Shown here in pieces: positions 14,318-22,934 of a DNA stretch of 45,361 nucleotides (its first letter is position 1; each line of letters starts with the position of its first letter). The stretch is from the IMG/VR virus record IMGVR_UViG_3300019881_000004, positions 1 through 45,361 of that record. One strand, given 5' to 3'. This DNA comes from a virus. The position numbers and the translations under genes are program-made. Below the pieces are notes generated by a model that saw only the letters and a list, made by a program, of their open reading frames with translations, did no database searches and was not told the DNA's origin.

Positions 14318-17300
14318 TCATCGTGTGCCGCGCGAGATCGCGTCGGCCGTGTCGTCATGTGCGTCGGCGATCCGGCCGTCGACGAGGCCGAGGAATTCCC
14401 CGCTGTCGAGGTAGAGAGCGCCGCGGAACTGGCCGCTGCCGGTGGTGGACTGGCCGGTCAGAGTGGCCGACGAGTTGCGGCTGACGGTGGCCACCAGGGA
14501 GTCGAACGCGCGGGTCTGCGCGGGACTCAAGACACGCTCAGGTTCGTTGGTGCCCTTGTACATCCAGCCTGAGCCGCTGGCGATGCCGCCTTGGTCGTAC
14601 CAGTTGTGGGCCTGCCACCAGCGTTGTGCGCCGAGCGGATCGCCGTAGCGCGACGAGATGTAGCCCAAGCCCCACTCGGCCTGCCCGGCTGCGGTCGACT
14701 CGATGGGGCCGTTGACGCTGACCATCTTTTGGAACAAGCCACGTGCCGACGAGGAGGGGTTGGCGGCGGCGGGGTTCCAGCCGGACTCGTGGCTGATGAT
14801 CCAGGACAGGGCGTCCCACTGCGGACCGCCGCCCCACCCGAACCGGGCGGCCACCGCGCGGACCGCGCCGACGACTTCCGGTGAGCCGGCGGCGCCGGCC
14901 GAGGTGGTGGTGAGCGCGGTCAACGCGGACACCGCCGCGGCACGCACCCCGTCGGTCGCGGTGGTGGCGATCCCCGATGCCTGTGCTGCCAGCAGGCTCC
15001 CGGCGCACAGGGTGCTGATCTGGCCGATCAGTCGGTAGGTGTCGGCGAAGTACGGGCCGATCAGCGCACCGAAGTCGATACCGGCGCCGCCGCCGGGGAC
15101 GAACGTGCCGCCGACGATCGGCAGGGAGGCGTGACCGCCGAACTGGATGCTGTCCGCGCCGGCCGCGCCGGGGCCGAACCGCACGCGCGACGGTGAGCCG
15201 CCGGACTCCACATTGATCCCGGCGAGCGTGCCGGCCGTGTGCACGTCGGAGAAGCCCGTCGCGAACGCGGTGGACAAACCTGGGACAAAACCAGGCCACG
15301 GCTGGGATCGAGCCACGCCGAGCCTGCGGTAGGGGTTGGACTCGCCGCGCAGAACGTTGGTGATCGCGGACATGAACCCGCTGCAGTCGTAGCCGTCCGG
15401 GCCGACCGCGCCCCACACGTACGGCTTGCCGTCCTGCTGCTTGGCGAACACAATGCCGCGGGCGAGGGCGGCATCCAAGCTGGACCCGGTGTCGGCGACC
15501 AGGCCGCCGCTGGCGAACCGGCGTGCACCCGTTGCCTGCAATGCTTCCGGCACACCGTTGTTCAGCGCGGTCAGGAATGGTAGCGCGCGACGGGCGATCG
15601 CTTCCCGGACCACGAACTCCCCCGCCGATACCCGCGCGAGGATGCTGTCCGATGTGGCCGTGCCGGGACCGGTGACTCGGCCGCCGAGTGCGAACGCGAT
15701 CGGGATCGGCGCGACGTGGTTGCCGAGCGCGAACTGGTCGTCGAGGGTGTTCCACGCGGCGACGATGCCCGCGTTGATCGGGAACGCCAGTACCCACCGG
15801 ATCGGGTCGGCTGCCGCGCCGCGGATGCGGTCCCATTGCGACACTGCCCAGTCGGCGGTGAAGGCGATCGCGGCCCGGGTCGCGGCCATCGCGTTCTGCA
15901 GCTCGGTCATCGCGAAGGTCTGCGCGGCTACCGATACAGCCACGATCTGGGTGATGATCGCCCACTGCACGCCGGTCAGTAGGGCCAGCGCGGTGGTCTG
16001 CAGGGCGACCGCGGCCACCGCGGGCAGCACGAGCAGCGTGATGGCGGTGGTGATCTGCAGCAGTGCCGGACCGAGCAGCGTGACCAGAGAGACCGCGAGC
16101 GCGGTCACCGCGACGGTGGCCAGGGCGGCGATCGCGCCGAGCGCGGCGATCGCTGCGGGGTCAATCGTGACGGCCGTCGCGGGCGCGGCGGTGGGCACAG
16201 TCGCAGGCGTGGTGGCGATGCCGCCAGCGGCGAACTGGGCCACGCCGAGGACACCGCCTCGGGCGTAGCCGCGGCCGGCCATGGCGGCGGCGTTGGCGGC
16301 CAGGATGGTCGCCGGGCCGATCGCGCGGACCAGCTCGGGCACCAGCACGGCCTCGCCGGGTGACAGCAGCGACAGGATCGAGTCCCGGCCGGGTGCGTAC
16401 CCGGGCAGGACGCCACCACCCGCGAACGCGGCGAGCTTGACCTCCGGCAGATTGACGCCCGGAAGCAGGTTGACCACCTTGCGGAGGCCGTCGTTCCAGA
16501 CGAAGTCGATGATGACCTGGATGCCGTCGTGGACGAGTTTCTTGAGCCTGTCCCAAATTCCGCCGATCTTGTCGCCCATTTTGTCGAACGCGTCGCCGAC
16601 TTCGCCGGCCTTGTCGACGATCCACTGGAAGGCCGGATGGATCGCGTTGTCCCACAGCCACTGGATCCCGTCGCCGATCTGCTTGACCGGGTTCATGATC
16701 GCGCCGAGCAGCCACGTGAAGATCGCGGCCACGACCTTCACGGTCCCCACGATCCGTTCGAGGGCAGGCAAGACGAGATTCTGAATCACCCAAACCAGCG
16801 CGCCGATAAGAAGGTCGCCCAAAAACTGGATGATCGGCATCAGCAGGGTGATCACGGCGATCACCGCCGGCAGCAGGGCCATCGCCAACTGCAGCAACGG
16901 CGGCAGAAGCGGCAGAAGCGCGGTGATCAAGTTGGTCAGCAGTCCGCCGACGATCGGCAAGATGGGAACCAGGGCGGTCAGCAGTTGGGTGGCGATGTCC
17001 GCTATCACGGGAATCAGCGGCACCAGCGCCTGCACGATCTGGATCACGATCGGGATCAAGGTCTGCAGGTAGGTCATCCAGACCCCGCCGATCACGCCGG
17101 CCAGCTGGATGATCACCGGGATCAGCGCCTGGACCAACGGCATCAGCCCGGCCGCCAGCTGGGTGATCAACGGTACGAACACCGGAACCAGCGACGCGAC
17201 CACGGCCACGACGCCCTGGATCGCGGGCATGAACGCCATGAAAATGTTGGCAGCAGCCTGAATCAGCGGCACCAACACCTGCAGTGCGGACCCGATCAGG

Positions 17301-19609
17301 CTGGCGATCACCGGCAGCAGCGCACTGATCACCGGCGCGAGTGCCTGGAAAACTGGCAGGAGGGCCTGCGCGATCATGAGCGCGATCTGGCCGACTACGG
17401 GCGCGATCTGCAGCAGCACACCGGCCAGCACGGTGATCACCGGCGCCAGCGCCTGAACGACGGCGATCAGGCTCGGGCCGAGCGCGTTCAGCAGCTGCAC
17501 GGCGAAGACCACGACGGTGCCCAGAACAGGGGCGAGCGCGGAGACCACGCCCGCGATCAGGGTGATGGCCTGCGTGATCGCACCGGAAGCGATCAATGGA
17601 GCCAATGCGGCCGACAGGACTGCGCCGACGGTGCCGATCGCCTGGACCAGCGCGACGATGCCGGGCATCGCGGCCACGGCCAGGTTGAGTAGCAGGCTGG
17701 CCAAGATCTGAACGACCGGGCCGACCGCGGTGACGACCTGCCCGATACCCGCGAACAGCACCGCGAATTGGGACGCCACCTGCGTAGTCGCCAGGAACGC
17801 CAGCATGTCTTTGGTGACGCCGTTCATCGCGCCGCTGACCACCGCGAGGTTGGCGCCCATCGCCGGCAGCGTGCTGCGCGCGAACGTCTCGAACGCAGGG
17901 CCGAGCCCAGCGAACAGGGCTTCCTGCACCGAGGTCTTGAACTGGGTCATCTCCGGGTTGAGCGCGTGGAACGAGCGCACGAACTCCTGCGCACTGGGCG
18001 ACAGCTTCGCCATCGCGGCATGGATCTTGTCCGCGGCCGAGGCGCCGACCGTGCCCGCGTCGGCCATCGCCTGCGCCAGTTGCGTTTGCGCCTGCGCCAC
18101 CGCCAGCTGAGCGTCCGCAATGGACTGTTGCGACTGGATCTGCACCCGCGCCGACTCGACCTGCGCGTCACGCACACCCTGCTGCGCGTCGGCCACACCC
18201 TGGCCCGCCGAGGCGACCCGATCCTGAGCGGCGACCACCTGATCCGACCCTGCGACACCCGCCGCATCGGACGCGGCCTTGTCCTGCGCCAGTTGCCCGT
18301 TACGGGACCGGATCTCATCGAGCGACAGCACCTGCTGCTCGTAGGCCAGTTGGGTGCGCGCCAGGGCGTCACCACCCACCCCGGAGGCCTGGGCGTCCTG
18401 CAGCGCGCGCTGCGCGTCGGCCAGGTCCAGCACCGCTTGGCGCTCGGCGAGCGCGCCGCCGATCACCTGGAACGCGAGATCTTGCTGGGCGCGCCGGGCC
18501 TCCTGCATCGCTCGGGTCAGGTCCTGCTCGGCGCGCAGGTGCGCCAGCTCGGCGACGATCACCTGACGTTCGGCGTCCTGCACGCGGCGCGCGGACTGCT
18601 CTTGGGCGACCGCTGCGGCGTCGTAGGCCCGTGACAGCGCGGTCTCGGCCTGGGTCACTTGAGCGCGGGCCGAGGTGATCTGTTGCGCCGCCGCGGTCTG
18701 CGCCTTGGCGTTGGATGTGGCGTTGGCCGCGGCCTGGGTATCGGCCTGGCTGAACGCGCTCAGCGCGCCGCCGACCCCGTTCAGGCCGACAGCGAGGGCA
18801 CCGACAGGCACGAGGACCGCGGCGATCGCGGCCGGCAGCGCGACCAGGGCGCCACCGGCGATGCCGACGCCGGCCGCGACGCCGAACCCGATGCTGGCAC
18901 CCGCCATCGACAGCGCGGTGAGCTTCGCCAACGCCGCACCGGTATCCAGGTTGACGCCGACATGGATCGCCGACAGCCGGCCCGCGGTGGCCTTGAACGT
19001 CGCCAACGCCGCCGCCGCGCCAGTCAGCTCAGGGTCCACCCCCAGCTTGATCCGATAGGCCCGGCCGGCACGCAACGCGAACGCCTGCAGCTTGCCGGCA
19101 GCGGGCAGGGTGTCCACATCGGTCGCGATCTTGACCTTGGCGTCGCGGACCGAGCCGCGCGCCGCGTTCAACGCCGCCTCGGCGTTGCCGGCGTCGTTGG
19201 TCGCCGCGGCCACGGCCCGCTTGGCCTGCGCCACTTTCAGCTCGCCCGACGCGATCTGCGAGGCCCGCGCGTTGCTCTTGGCGCGGGTCTCCGCGAGCTG
19301 CTTCTCCGCGACATCCAGCAAAGCCGCCGAATCACTGCTGGTGTTACGGGCGGCGGCGATGCGCCGTTCCGCCGCGACGACCTCGGCCTCGGCCTTCCGC
19401 AGCGATGCCGTGTTCGCCTCGACCTTGAGCTGGATCGTGGGGGTCTTGACCGCGGCGCGGATGTCGCGCTGCACCTTGCTGACATCCGCCCGGACACCGA
19501 CGGTGATCTCCGGGTTAACGGTCTTGAGTTCGCTGCGGATCCTGGTGTGGAAGTTCTTCAAAGACGGGATCACGTCGATGGTCCCGGTGCCTGCGGAGTA
19601 GTTGGCCAC
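14318..19609 (-). CDS. Tape measure protein with NlpC/P60-like and SLT-like domains
   Basis: 1763 residues from GTG 19609, the largest gene in the window. Residues about 1-600 are Ala-rich and coiled-coil; about 610-940 consist of repeated hydrophobic segments (VIxxLAPVI type) thought to insert into the host membrane. Near residue 1409, KPYVWGAVGPDGYDCSGF gives the catalytic Cys of an NlpC/P60-like fold, with HTAGTL as the likely His. Near residue 1608, WIISHESGWNP holds the catalytic Glu of a lytic transglycosylase (SLT) domain, followed by ARGLFQ and WW motifs. It sets tail length and probably opens the cell wall during DNA injection. Confidence 0.9.
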   Translation of the reverse strand: MANYSAGTGTIDVIPSLKNFHTRIRSELKTVNPEITVGVRADVSKVQRDIRAAVKTPTIQLKVEANTASLRKAEAEVVAAERRIAAARNTSSDSAALLDVAEKQLAETRAKSNARASQIASGELKVAQAKRAVAAATNDAGNAEAALNAARGSVRDAKVKIATDVDTLPAAGKLQAFALRAGRAYRIKLGVDPELTGAAAALATFKATAGRLSAIHVGVNLDTGAALAKLTALSMAGASIGFGVAAGVGIAGGALVALPAAIAAVLVPVGALAVGLNGVGGALSAFSQADTQAAANATSNAKAQTAAAQQITSARAQVTQAETALSRAYDAAAVAQEQSARRVQDAERQVIVAELAHLRAEQDLTRAMQEARRAQQDLAFQVIGGALAERQAVLDLADAQRALQDAQASGVGGDALARTQLAYEQQVLSLDEIRSRNGQLAQDKAASDAAGVAGSDQVVAAQDRVASAGQGVADAQQGVRDAQVESARVQIQSQQSIADAQLAVAQAQTQLAQAMADAGTVGASAADKIHAAMAKLSPSAQEFVRSFHALNPEMTQFKTSVQEALFAGLGPAFETFARSTLPAMGANLAVVSGAMNGVTKDMLAFLATTQVASQFAVLFAGIGQVVTAVGPVVQILASLLLNLAVAAMPGIVALVQAIGTVGAVLSAALAPLIASGAITQAITLIAGVVSALAPVLGTVVVFAVQLLNALGPSLIAVVQALAPVITVLAGVLLQIAPVVGQIALMIAQALLPVFQALAPVISALLPVIASLIGSALQVLVPLIQAAANIFMAFMPAIQGVVAVVASLVPVFVPLITQLAAGLMPLVQALIPVIIQLAGVIGGVWMTYLQTLIPIVIQIVQALVPLIPVIADIATQLLTALVPILPIVGGLLTNLITALLPLLPPLLQLAMALLPAVIAVITLLMPIIQFLGDLLIGALVWVIQNLVLPALERIVGTVKVVAAIFTWLLGAIMNPVKQIGDGIQWLWDNAIHPAFQWIVDKAGEVGDAFDKMGDKIGGIWDRLKKLVHDGIQVIIDFVWNDGLRKVVNLLPGVNLPEVKLAAFAGGGVLPGYAPGRDSILSLLSPGEAVLVPELVRAIGPATILAANAAAMAGRGYARGGVLGVAQFAAGGIATTPATVPTAAPATAVTIDPAAIAALGAIAALATVAVTALAVSLVTLLGPALLQITTAITLLVLPAVAAVALQTTALALLTGVQWAIITQIVAVSVAAQTFAMTELQNAMAATRAAIAFTADWAVSQWDRIRGAAADPIRWVLAFPINAGIVAAWNTLDDQFALGNHVAPIPIAFALGGRVTGPGTATSDSILARVSAGEFVVREAIARRALPFLTALNNGVPEALQATGARRFASGGLVADTGSSLDAALARGIVFAKQQDGKPYVWGAVGPDGYDCSGFMSAITNVLRGESNPYRRLGVARSQPWPGFVPGLSTAFATGFSDVHTAGTLAGINVESGGSPSRVRFGPGAAGADSIQFGGHASLPIVGGTFVPGGGAGIDFGALIGPYFADTYRLIGQISTLCAGSLLAAQASGIATTATDGVRAAAVSALTALTTTSAGAAGSPEVVGAVRAVAARFGWGGGPQWDALSWIISHESGWNPAAANPSSSARGLFQKMVSVNGPIESTAAGQAEWGLGYISSRYGDPLGAQRWWQAHNWYDQGGIASGSGWMYKGTNEPERVLSPAQTRAFDSLVATVSRNSSATLTGQSTTGSGQFRGALYLDSGEFLGLVDGRIADAHDDTADAISRGTR

Positions 19610-19612
19610 AGC

Positions 19613-20403
19613 TCACCCCTCGGCGATGATCCGTTCAAACTCGGATTGGTCCACAAACAACAGGTGCGACTCGACCCACTCGTGGGCCTCGCGGGCCTTC
19701 TGGCGTTGATACAGCTGGGCCGCGGTCTTCGGCCGCGGTAGCCGTCGCACGGTCGGTCTGCGTGACCCGTGCGGTGCGCTGGCAGCGGTCCAGTGCACGA
19801 CTTGCTGCAGCAGCTCGTGCACACCCATCGTCAGCGACACCAACAGGTCCACTTCGGACAAGTCTGGTGCCCCGTCGGATGTGCGTGGCGGCTGTCCGAT
19901 GGTCTGCTCGTACAGCTCGACGTCGGTGGCCTGAGCTTGGGCGAGGTAGGACGTACGCCGCCGCTGAAACGCGGTCACCAGGTTGTGTAGCGTGTTCGGG
20001 GTTTCGGTGCCGTCGAAGAAGTCCCGCAACCGGTAGGGCGTCGAGAACGCCAGGTCTCGCTCGATCTCGTCGCCGTAGCGGTCGAGCAGGCCGGCTACCT
20101 CGGTAGTTTTCCCCGGTCCACCCCATAGTGCTTCAACACGTCTTCCAGCAGCGCGTTGGTCTCGTCGACCGGTTCGGTGCGCCACTCGGCCCAAAACGCG
20201 GCGAAGTCCTCATCGGACAGCAGGATCCGCAGCTGGTCTTCGGGGTCGGCGGTGCGCGCGAGGCTGAACGCTGTGCCCGTCTCCAGTTTGTTGGGATCCC
20301 GGAACGTCACGAACTGCGGGCCGCCCTCGATCGGGTTGTCGAGGTCCAGCTCGAACAGTTCCCGGGTGGCCTCTTTGTGGTAGTTGCGGCGGGTCTTGCG
20401 CAT
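19613..20403 (-). CDS. Tail assembly chaperone, -1 frameshift product (gpGT-like)
   Basis: Predicted fusion of about 263 residues: the first 99 codons of the 20095-20403 gene, then a -1 shift at 20107-20113 into a downstream frame that ends at 19613. After the shift it reads TTEVAGLLDRYGDEIERDL, then a helical domain (YRLRDFFDGTETPNTLHNLV...VDLLVSLTMGVHELLQQVV). This two-part design is conserved in siphoviruses just upstream of the tape measure gene. The chaperones coat the tape measure while the tail tube polymerises. No independent start is convincing for the downstream part, which supports frameshifting. Confidence 0.75.
20095..20403 (-). CDS. Tail assembly chaperone, unshifted product (gpG-like)
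   Basis: 102 residues from ATG 20403. An acidic, helical protein (ATRELFELDLDNPIEGG near the N-terminus; EDFAAFWAEWRTEPVDETNALLEDVLKHYGV near the C-terminus) ending shortly after the slippery site. Length, position between major tail protein and tape measure, and the frameshift signal fit the family. Confidence 0.8.
   Translation of the reverse strand: MRKTRRNYHKEATRELFELDLDNPIEGGPQFVTFRDPNKLETGTAFSLARTADPEDQLRILLSDEDFAAFWAEWRTEPVDETNALLEDVLKHYGVDRGKLPR
20107..20113 (-). promoter_or_regulatory. Programmed -1 ribosomal frameshift heptamer
   Basis: On the minus strand the bases read G GGA AAA in the zero frame of the chaperone gene (X XXY YYZ form). A -1 slip keeps full pairing at both tRNA positions and enters the downstream chaperone frame, four codons before the zero-frame stop at 20095-20097. 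Confidence 0.8.
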
Positions 20404-20457
20404 GAGGGATGGGTCTCCATCGGGGTGGGCGGGACGGGTGAGCGGGATGTAGCGCGG

Positions 20458-20631
20458 CTAGAACGGGCCGTGCTCCGGTGTGGTCGGCGGGGTCGACGGC
20501 GGCTCTGGCTGGGCGGTGGTCTCGCCGGTGATGTCGACGTATCCGTTTGCGGCGAGCCGGGCTCGCTCGGCGGGATCGCCGGTGACGAACGTGTCGCCGG
20601 AGTCGGGGTGTCGCAACGTGAAGTCGGGCAT
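20458..20631 (-). CDS. Small hypothetical protein after the major tail protein
   Basis: 57 residues from ATG 20631 (a longer start at 20658 is possible). It reads PDFTLRHPDSGDTFVTGDPAERARLAANGYVDITG, a short beta-plus-helix unit seen in small proteins next to major tail genes, then a Pro/Thr-rich tail. It lies downstream of a strong hairpin, so expression should be lower than that of the tail tube gene. Confidence 0.5.
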   Translation of the reverse strand: MPDFTLRHPDSGDTFVTGDPAERARLAANGYVDITGETTAQPEPPSTPPTTPEHGPF

Positions 20632-20676
20632 GACGGTGTGGGAGTCCTTTCCTTGCAACAGGCGGGCGCAATGGGT

Positions 20677-20717
20677 GTGGTCCGGGTCAGGTGCCCGCCA
20701 GAGCTGACCCGGACCAC
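20677..20717 (-). terminator. Hairpin (14-bp perfect stem) after the major tail protein gene
   Basis: Arms 20677-20690 and 20704-20717 are exact inverse complements (GTGGTCCGGGTCAG / CTGACCCGGACCAC) with a 13-base loop. It begins 13 bases after the major tail protein stop codon. Since the downstream tail genes must still be transcribed, it may be a partial terminator or an mRNA stabiliser that raises tail tube protein output. Confidence 0.7.
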
Positions 20718-20729
20718 GATGGGAGGGGA

Positions 20730-21395
20730 TCAGGCGGCGACGGTGATACCCATGGCCGCGGCGGCAGCCAGCGCACCGGGGCCAAAGATGAACTCGGTGC
20801 CGATCGTTCCGGACACGTCGTCCGGGACCGCGCCGAGCGTGACGCCGTAGCCCAGCGGGTCATCGCCGTCGGTCCACGCCTGGTCGTCCATATCGGTCAC
20901 GGTGCACTTGTGGAACGCGCGGGCCATGTAGTACAAGCCGGCGCCCGAGCCGTCGACACCGATGGCGAGGGCACGCCAGTCCATGACGTCCGGCCGGTCC
21001 AGGATGTCGGCCTTCCATTCCCCGGCCGCGGACATCTGGGTGGCCACGAGATCGCGGCCCATCCGCAGCTCCAACGTCAACCTTTTGGTCTCGATCGCGG
21101 TGAACTTCATCGTGTGGTCCTGCGCCTTGATGTCGCGCCGCAGGAAGCTGGCCGACCCCCAGCCGCGGACCTCGGAGAAGTCGCTCTTCCCGGCGAACGC
21201 CAGGCCGTCCGTACTGATCCAGCCGAGCGACTCATACGTGCTGGGTACCGCGATCTGCCCACTGGTCGCCACCAGGGTCGTGATCAGCGGCGCCACGCCG
21301 TACTTGCCGAGCAACACTGTGCCGCGCAACGGCTTGCGGATGTTGCCCGCCATGCGGGCCGCGACGGTCTCGAAAGACGCGGGTGTGGTGGTCAT
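20730..21395 (-). CDS. Major tail (tube) protein
   Basis: 221 residues from ATG 21395; the open frame extends further upstream but GAAAGGACC gives a ribosome site here. Features: N-terminal VPSTYESLGWISTDGLAF, a central beta-rich region with FTAIETKRLTLELRMGRD, and a C-terminal LGYGVTLGAVPDD strand pair. This pattern and the place between tail terminator and chaperones match siphovirus tube proteins, which form stacked hexameric rings. Confidence 0.8.
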   Translation of the reverse strand: MTTTPASFETVAARMAGNIRKPLRGTVLLGKYGVAPLITTLVATSGQIAVPSTYESLGWISTDGLAFAGKSDFSEVRGWGSASFLRRDIKAQDHTMKFTAIETKRLTLELRMGRDLVATQMSAAGEWKADILDRPDVMDWRALAIGVDGSGAGLYYMARAFHKCTVTDMDDQAWTDGDDPLGYGVTLGAVPDDVSGTIGTEFIFGPGALAAAAAMGITVAA

Positions 21396-21455
21396 GCGAC
21401 CGGTCCTTTCTGGACGGTTCGAGCACCGACCCGCGGCCGGCACCACGATGGAAGC

Positions 21456-21842
21456 TCACGGGGACGGTGCGTCCTCGATCTCCTGCAGGCGGGACGTGAC
21501 GGTCCAGGTACTGGACACCCTGCGCGTGTCGGGATTGAAGTCCGGCAACGGCATCGGCGCGGTCGTATTGCTGATCTTGTCGATGAACCCGGCGCCGGTG
21601 GCGACAGCGCGTGCGTCGTTCAGCGCCGCCGAGATCTGTTGGCTCAGCGCGGACGATTCGCCGCGGGTGGACCGCCAGCTGGTGACCTCGACGACGGCGT
21701 GATCCTCAAACGGCGTCGACGCGCCGCCGGTCCGGTTGACCCGGATCGGGATGGACAGATCCTCATTGGTGGCCGTACCGGTCGGGCCGAGAGACTCCAG
21801 CAGTTCGCACAACGCCAGCTCGACATCCGGGAACCCCTGCAT
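21456..21842 (-). CDS. Tail terminator protein
   Basis: 128 residues, start overlapping the stop of the preceding gene. The order helix (FPDVELALCELLESLG), strand pair (FEDHAVVEVTSWRS), helix (ALSQQISAALNDARAV) and late strand (RRVSSTWTVTSRLQ) matches the tail terminator fold that caps the tail tube. Assigned mainly by order in the head-tail cluster. Confidence 0.65.
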   Translation of the reverse strand: MQGFPDVELALCELLESLGPTGTATNEDLSIPIRVNRTGGASTPFEDHAVVEVTSWRSTRGESSALSQQISAALNDARAVATGAGFIDKISNTTAPMPLPDFNPDTRRVSSTWTVTSRLQEIEDAPSP

Positions 21843-22138
21843 CAGCCTTCCAACGCCCTGGTGAGGAACCGGGTCGCACGGGTGTGCCGGTTGCCGAACT
21901 GCTGCGGCACCGCGGCGCCGTCGAAGGCGATCGTCACCTTGACCCGGTCGTTCTTCCGGCCGCCGATGCCGTGTACGAGCCGACCGCTGGCCGCGGTCTG
22001 CCCGGTGTCATGTCCCACCAAGGCGCGTGCCTTAGCCAGGCGGGCCGCGGCGCCGAGCGTGCAGATCCGGCGGGCGTCAGGGCCGATCAGAAAGACGCCC
22101 ATACCGTGGAAGTCCGGTTGGTACTGCATGTCGATCAC
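21842..22138 (-). CDS. Neck / tail completion protein (HK97 gp10-like)
   Basis: 98 residues from GTG 22138, overlapping the previous stop as GTGA. Basic protein with a central helix (LAKARALVGHDTGQTAASG) and strands (RVKVTIAFDGAAVPQQFGN), as in gp10-like neck proteins. Position between head-tail stopper and tail terminator supports the call. Confidence 0.6.
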   Translation of the reverse strand: MIDMQYQPDFHGMGVFLIGPDARRICTLGAAARLAKARALVGHDTGQTAASGRLVHGIGGRKNDRVKVTIAFDGAAVPQQFGNRHTRATRFLTRALEG

Positions 22139-22467
22139 CCCGTCACGCGTTGCAGTGACATCACGCCACCCGGACGGGTGCCGGAATACGGGTTGTCCCA
22201 CCACTGCGGCTGACCAGTGACGGTCCACTCGCGACCGTCCGGGAACTCGATCCGGCACTGGGCGGTGACACCGACGGCGATATCCGTGACCGGAACGAAC
22301 AGGTCGCCGTGGGTGACCACCTGCGCCCGCTGGTCTGTGTCCTCGGTGGAGCCGCCCGGCGCGAACGAGCAACCGGGGATCGTGCCGAGCAGGGCGCGGG
22401 TCTCGTCGCCGTGCCGGTCGCGAGTGGCCACACCGAGCACCCTGACCGTGATCCCATAGGCGCTCAC
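22135..22467 (-). CDS. Head-tail stopper protein
   Basis: 110 residues from GTG 22467. Mostly beta: GITVRVLGVATRDRHGDE at the start and CRIEFPDGREWTVTGQPQWWDNP near the end, the typical small barrel of head-closure proteins. It should seal the connector after DNA packaging. Called from order and strand pattern. Confidence 0.65.
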   Translation of the reverse strand: MSAYGITVRVLGVATRDRHGDETRALLGTIPGCSFAPGGSTEDTDQRAQVVTHGDLFVPVTDIAVGVTAQCRIEFPDGREWTVTGQPQWWDNPYSGTRPGGVMSLQRVTG

Positions 22468-22916
22468 GGCGATCTCTCGTCGTCGTACAGGATCGGGTCA
22501 CCGCCGTACTGATCCATCAGGAACACCCGGCCGTCCGGGTCGCATCGGGTGGTCGGCTGCGTCCACAGGCCCGACCCGCCGGTGCGGGACTGCTCCCGGT
22601 AACGGCGCACGATGATCGCTTCACCGTCGGTGAGGTAGATACCGACCACGTCACGCCTGACCGTGAACGGCCCGGTCGTCTCACTGCTGTAGCCGTTGGG
22701 ATTGAGAAACCCGCGCTTCGCCGACTCCAGCACGATCATCACCACCGCGGCCGGGACCTCCGCCGGGTCGGTCCATTCGCGCCGCGCCTCATCCCGCACG
22801 AGGGTGGAGGCGTCCTCCAGGGCCGCCTCCGCCCGGCCGGTTTCAGCCTCGGTGAGTTCCCGGCCGAGACCCAGCCGTTGGGTCAACCCGTCGAGCGCCG
22901 CGAGCGGATCCGCCAT
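22464..22916 (-). CDS. Head-tail adaptor protein
   Basis: 150 residues. A helical N-terminus (AEAALEDASTLVRDEARREW and VPAAVVMIVLESAKRGFLNPNGYSSETTGPFTV) matches the gp6/gp15-like adaptor family that docks beneath the portal ring. It follows the coat protein gene, as usual. Confidence 0.75.
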   Translation of the reverse strand: MADPLAALDGLTQRLGLGRELTEAETGRAEAALEDASTLVRDEARREWTDPAEVPAAVVMIVLESAKRGFLNPNGYSSETTGPFTVRRDVVGIYLTDGEAIIVRRYREQSRTGGSGLWTQPTTRCDPDGRVFLMDQYGGDPILYDDERSP

Positions 22917-22934
22917 CTCACTGTTCCCGGCTGG

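Noticed and set aside
16529-17692. 387-residue Asp/His/Gln-rich frame opposite the tape measure gene
   Set aside because: Antisense shadow of repeated hydrophobic codons; no start signal.
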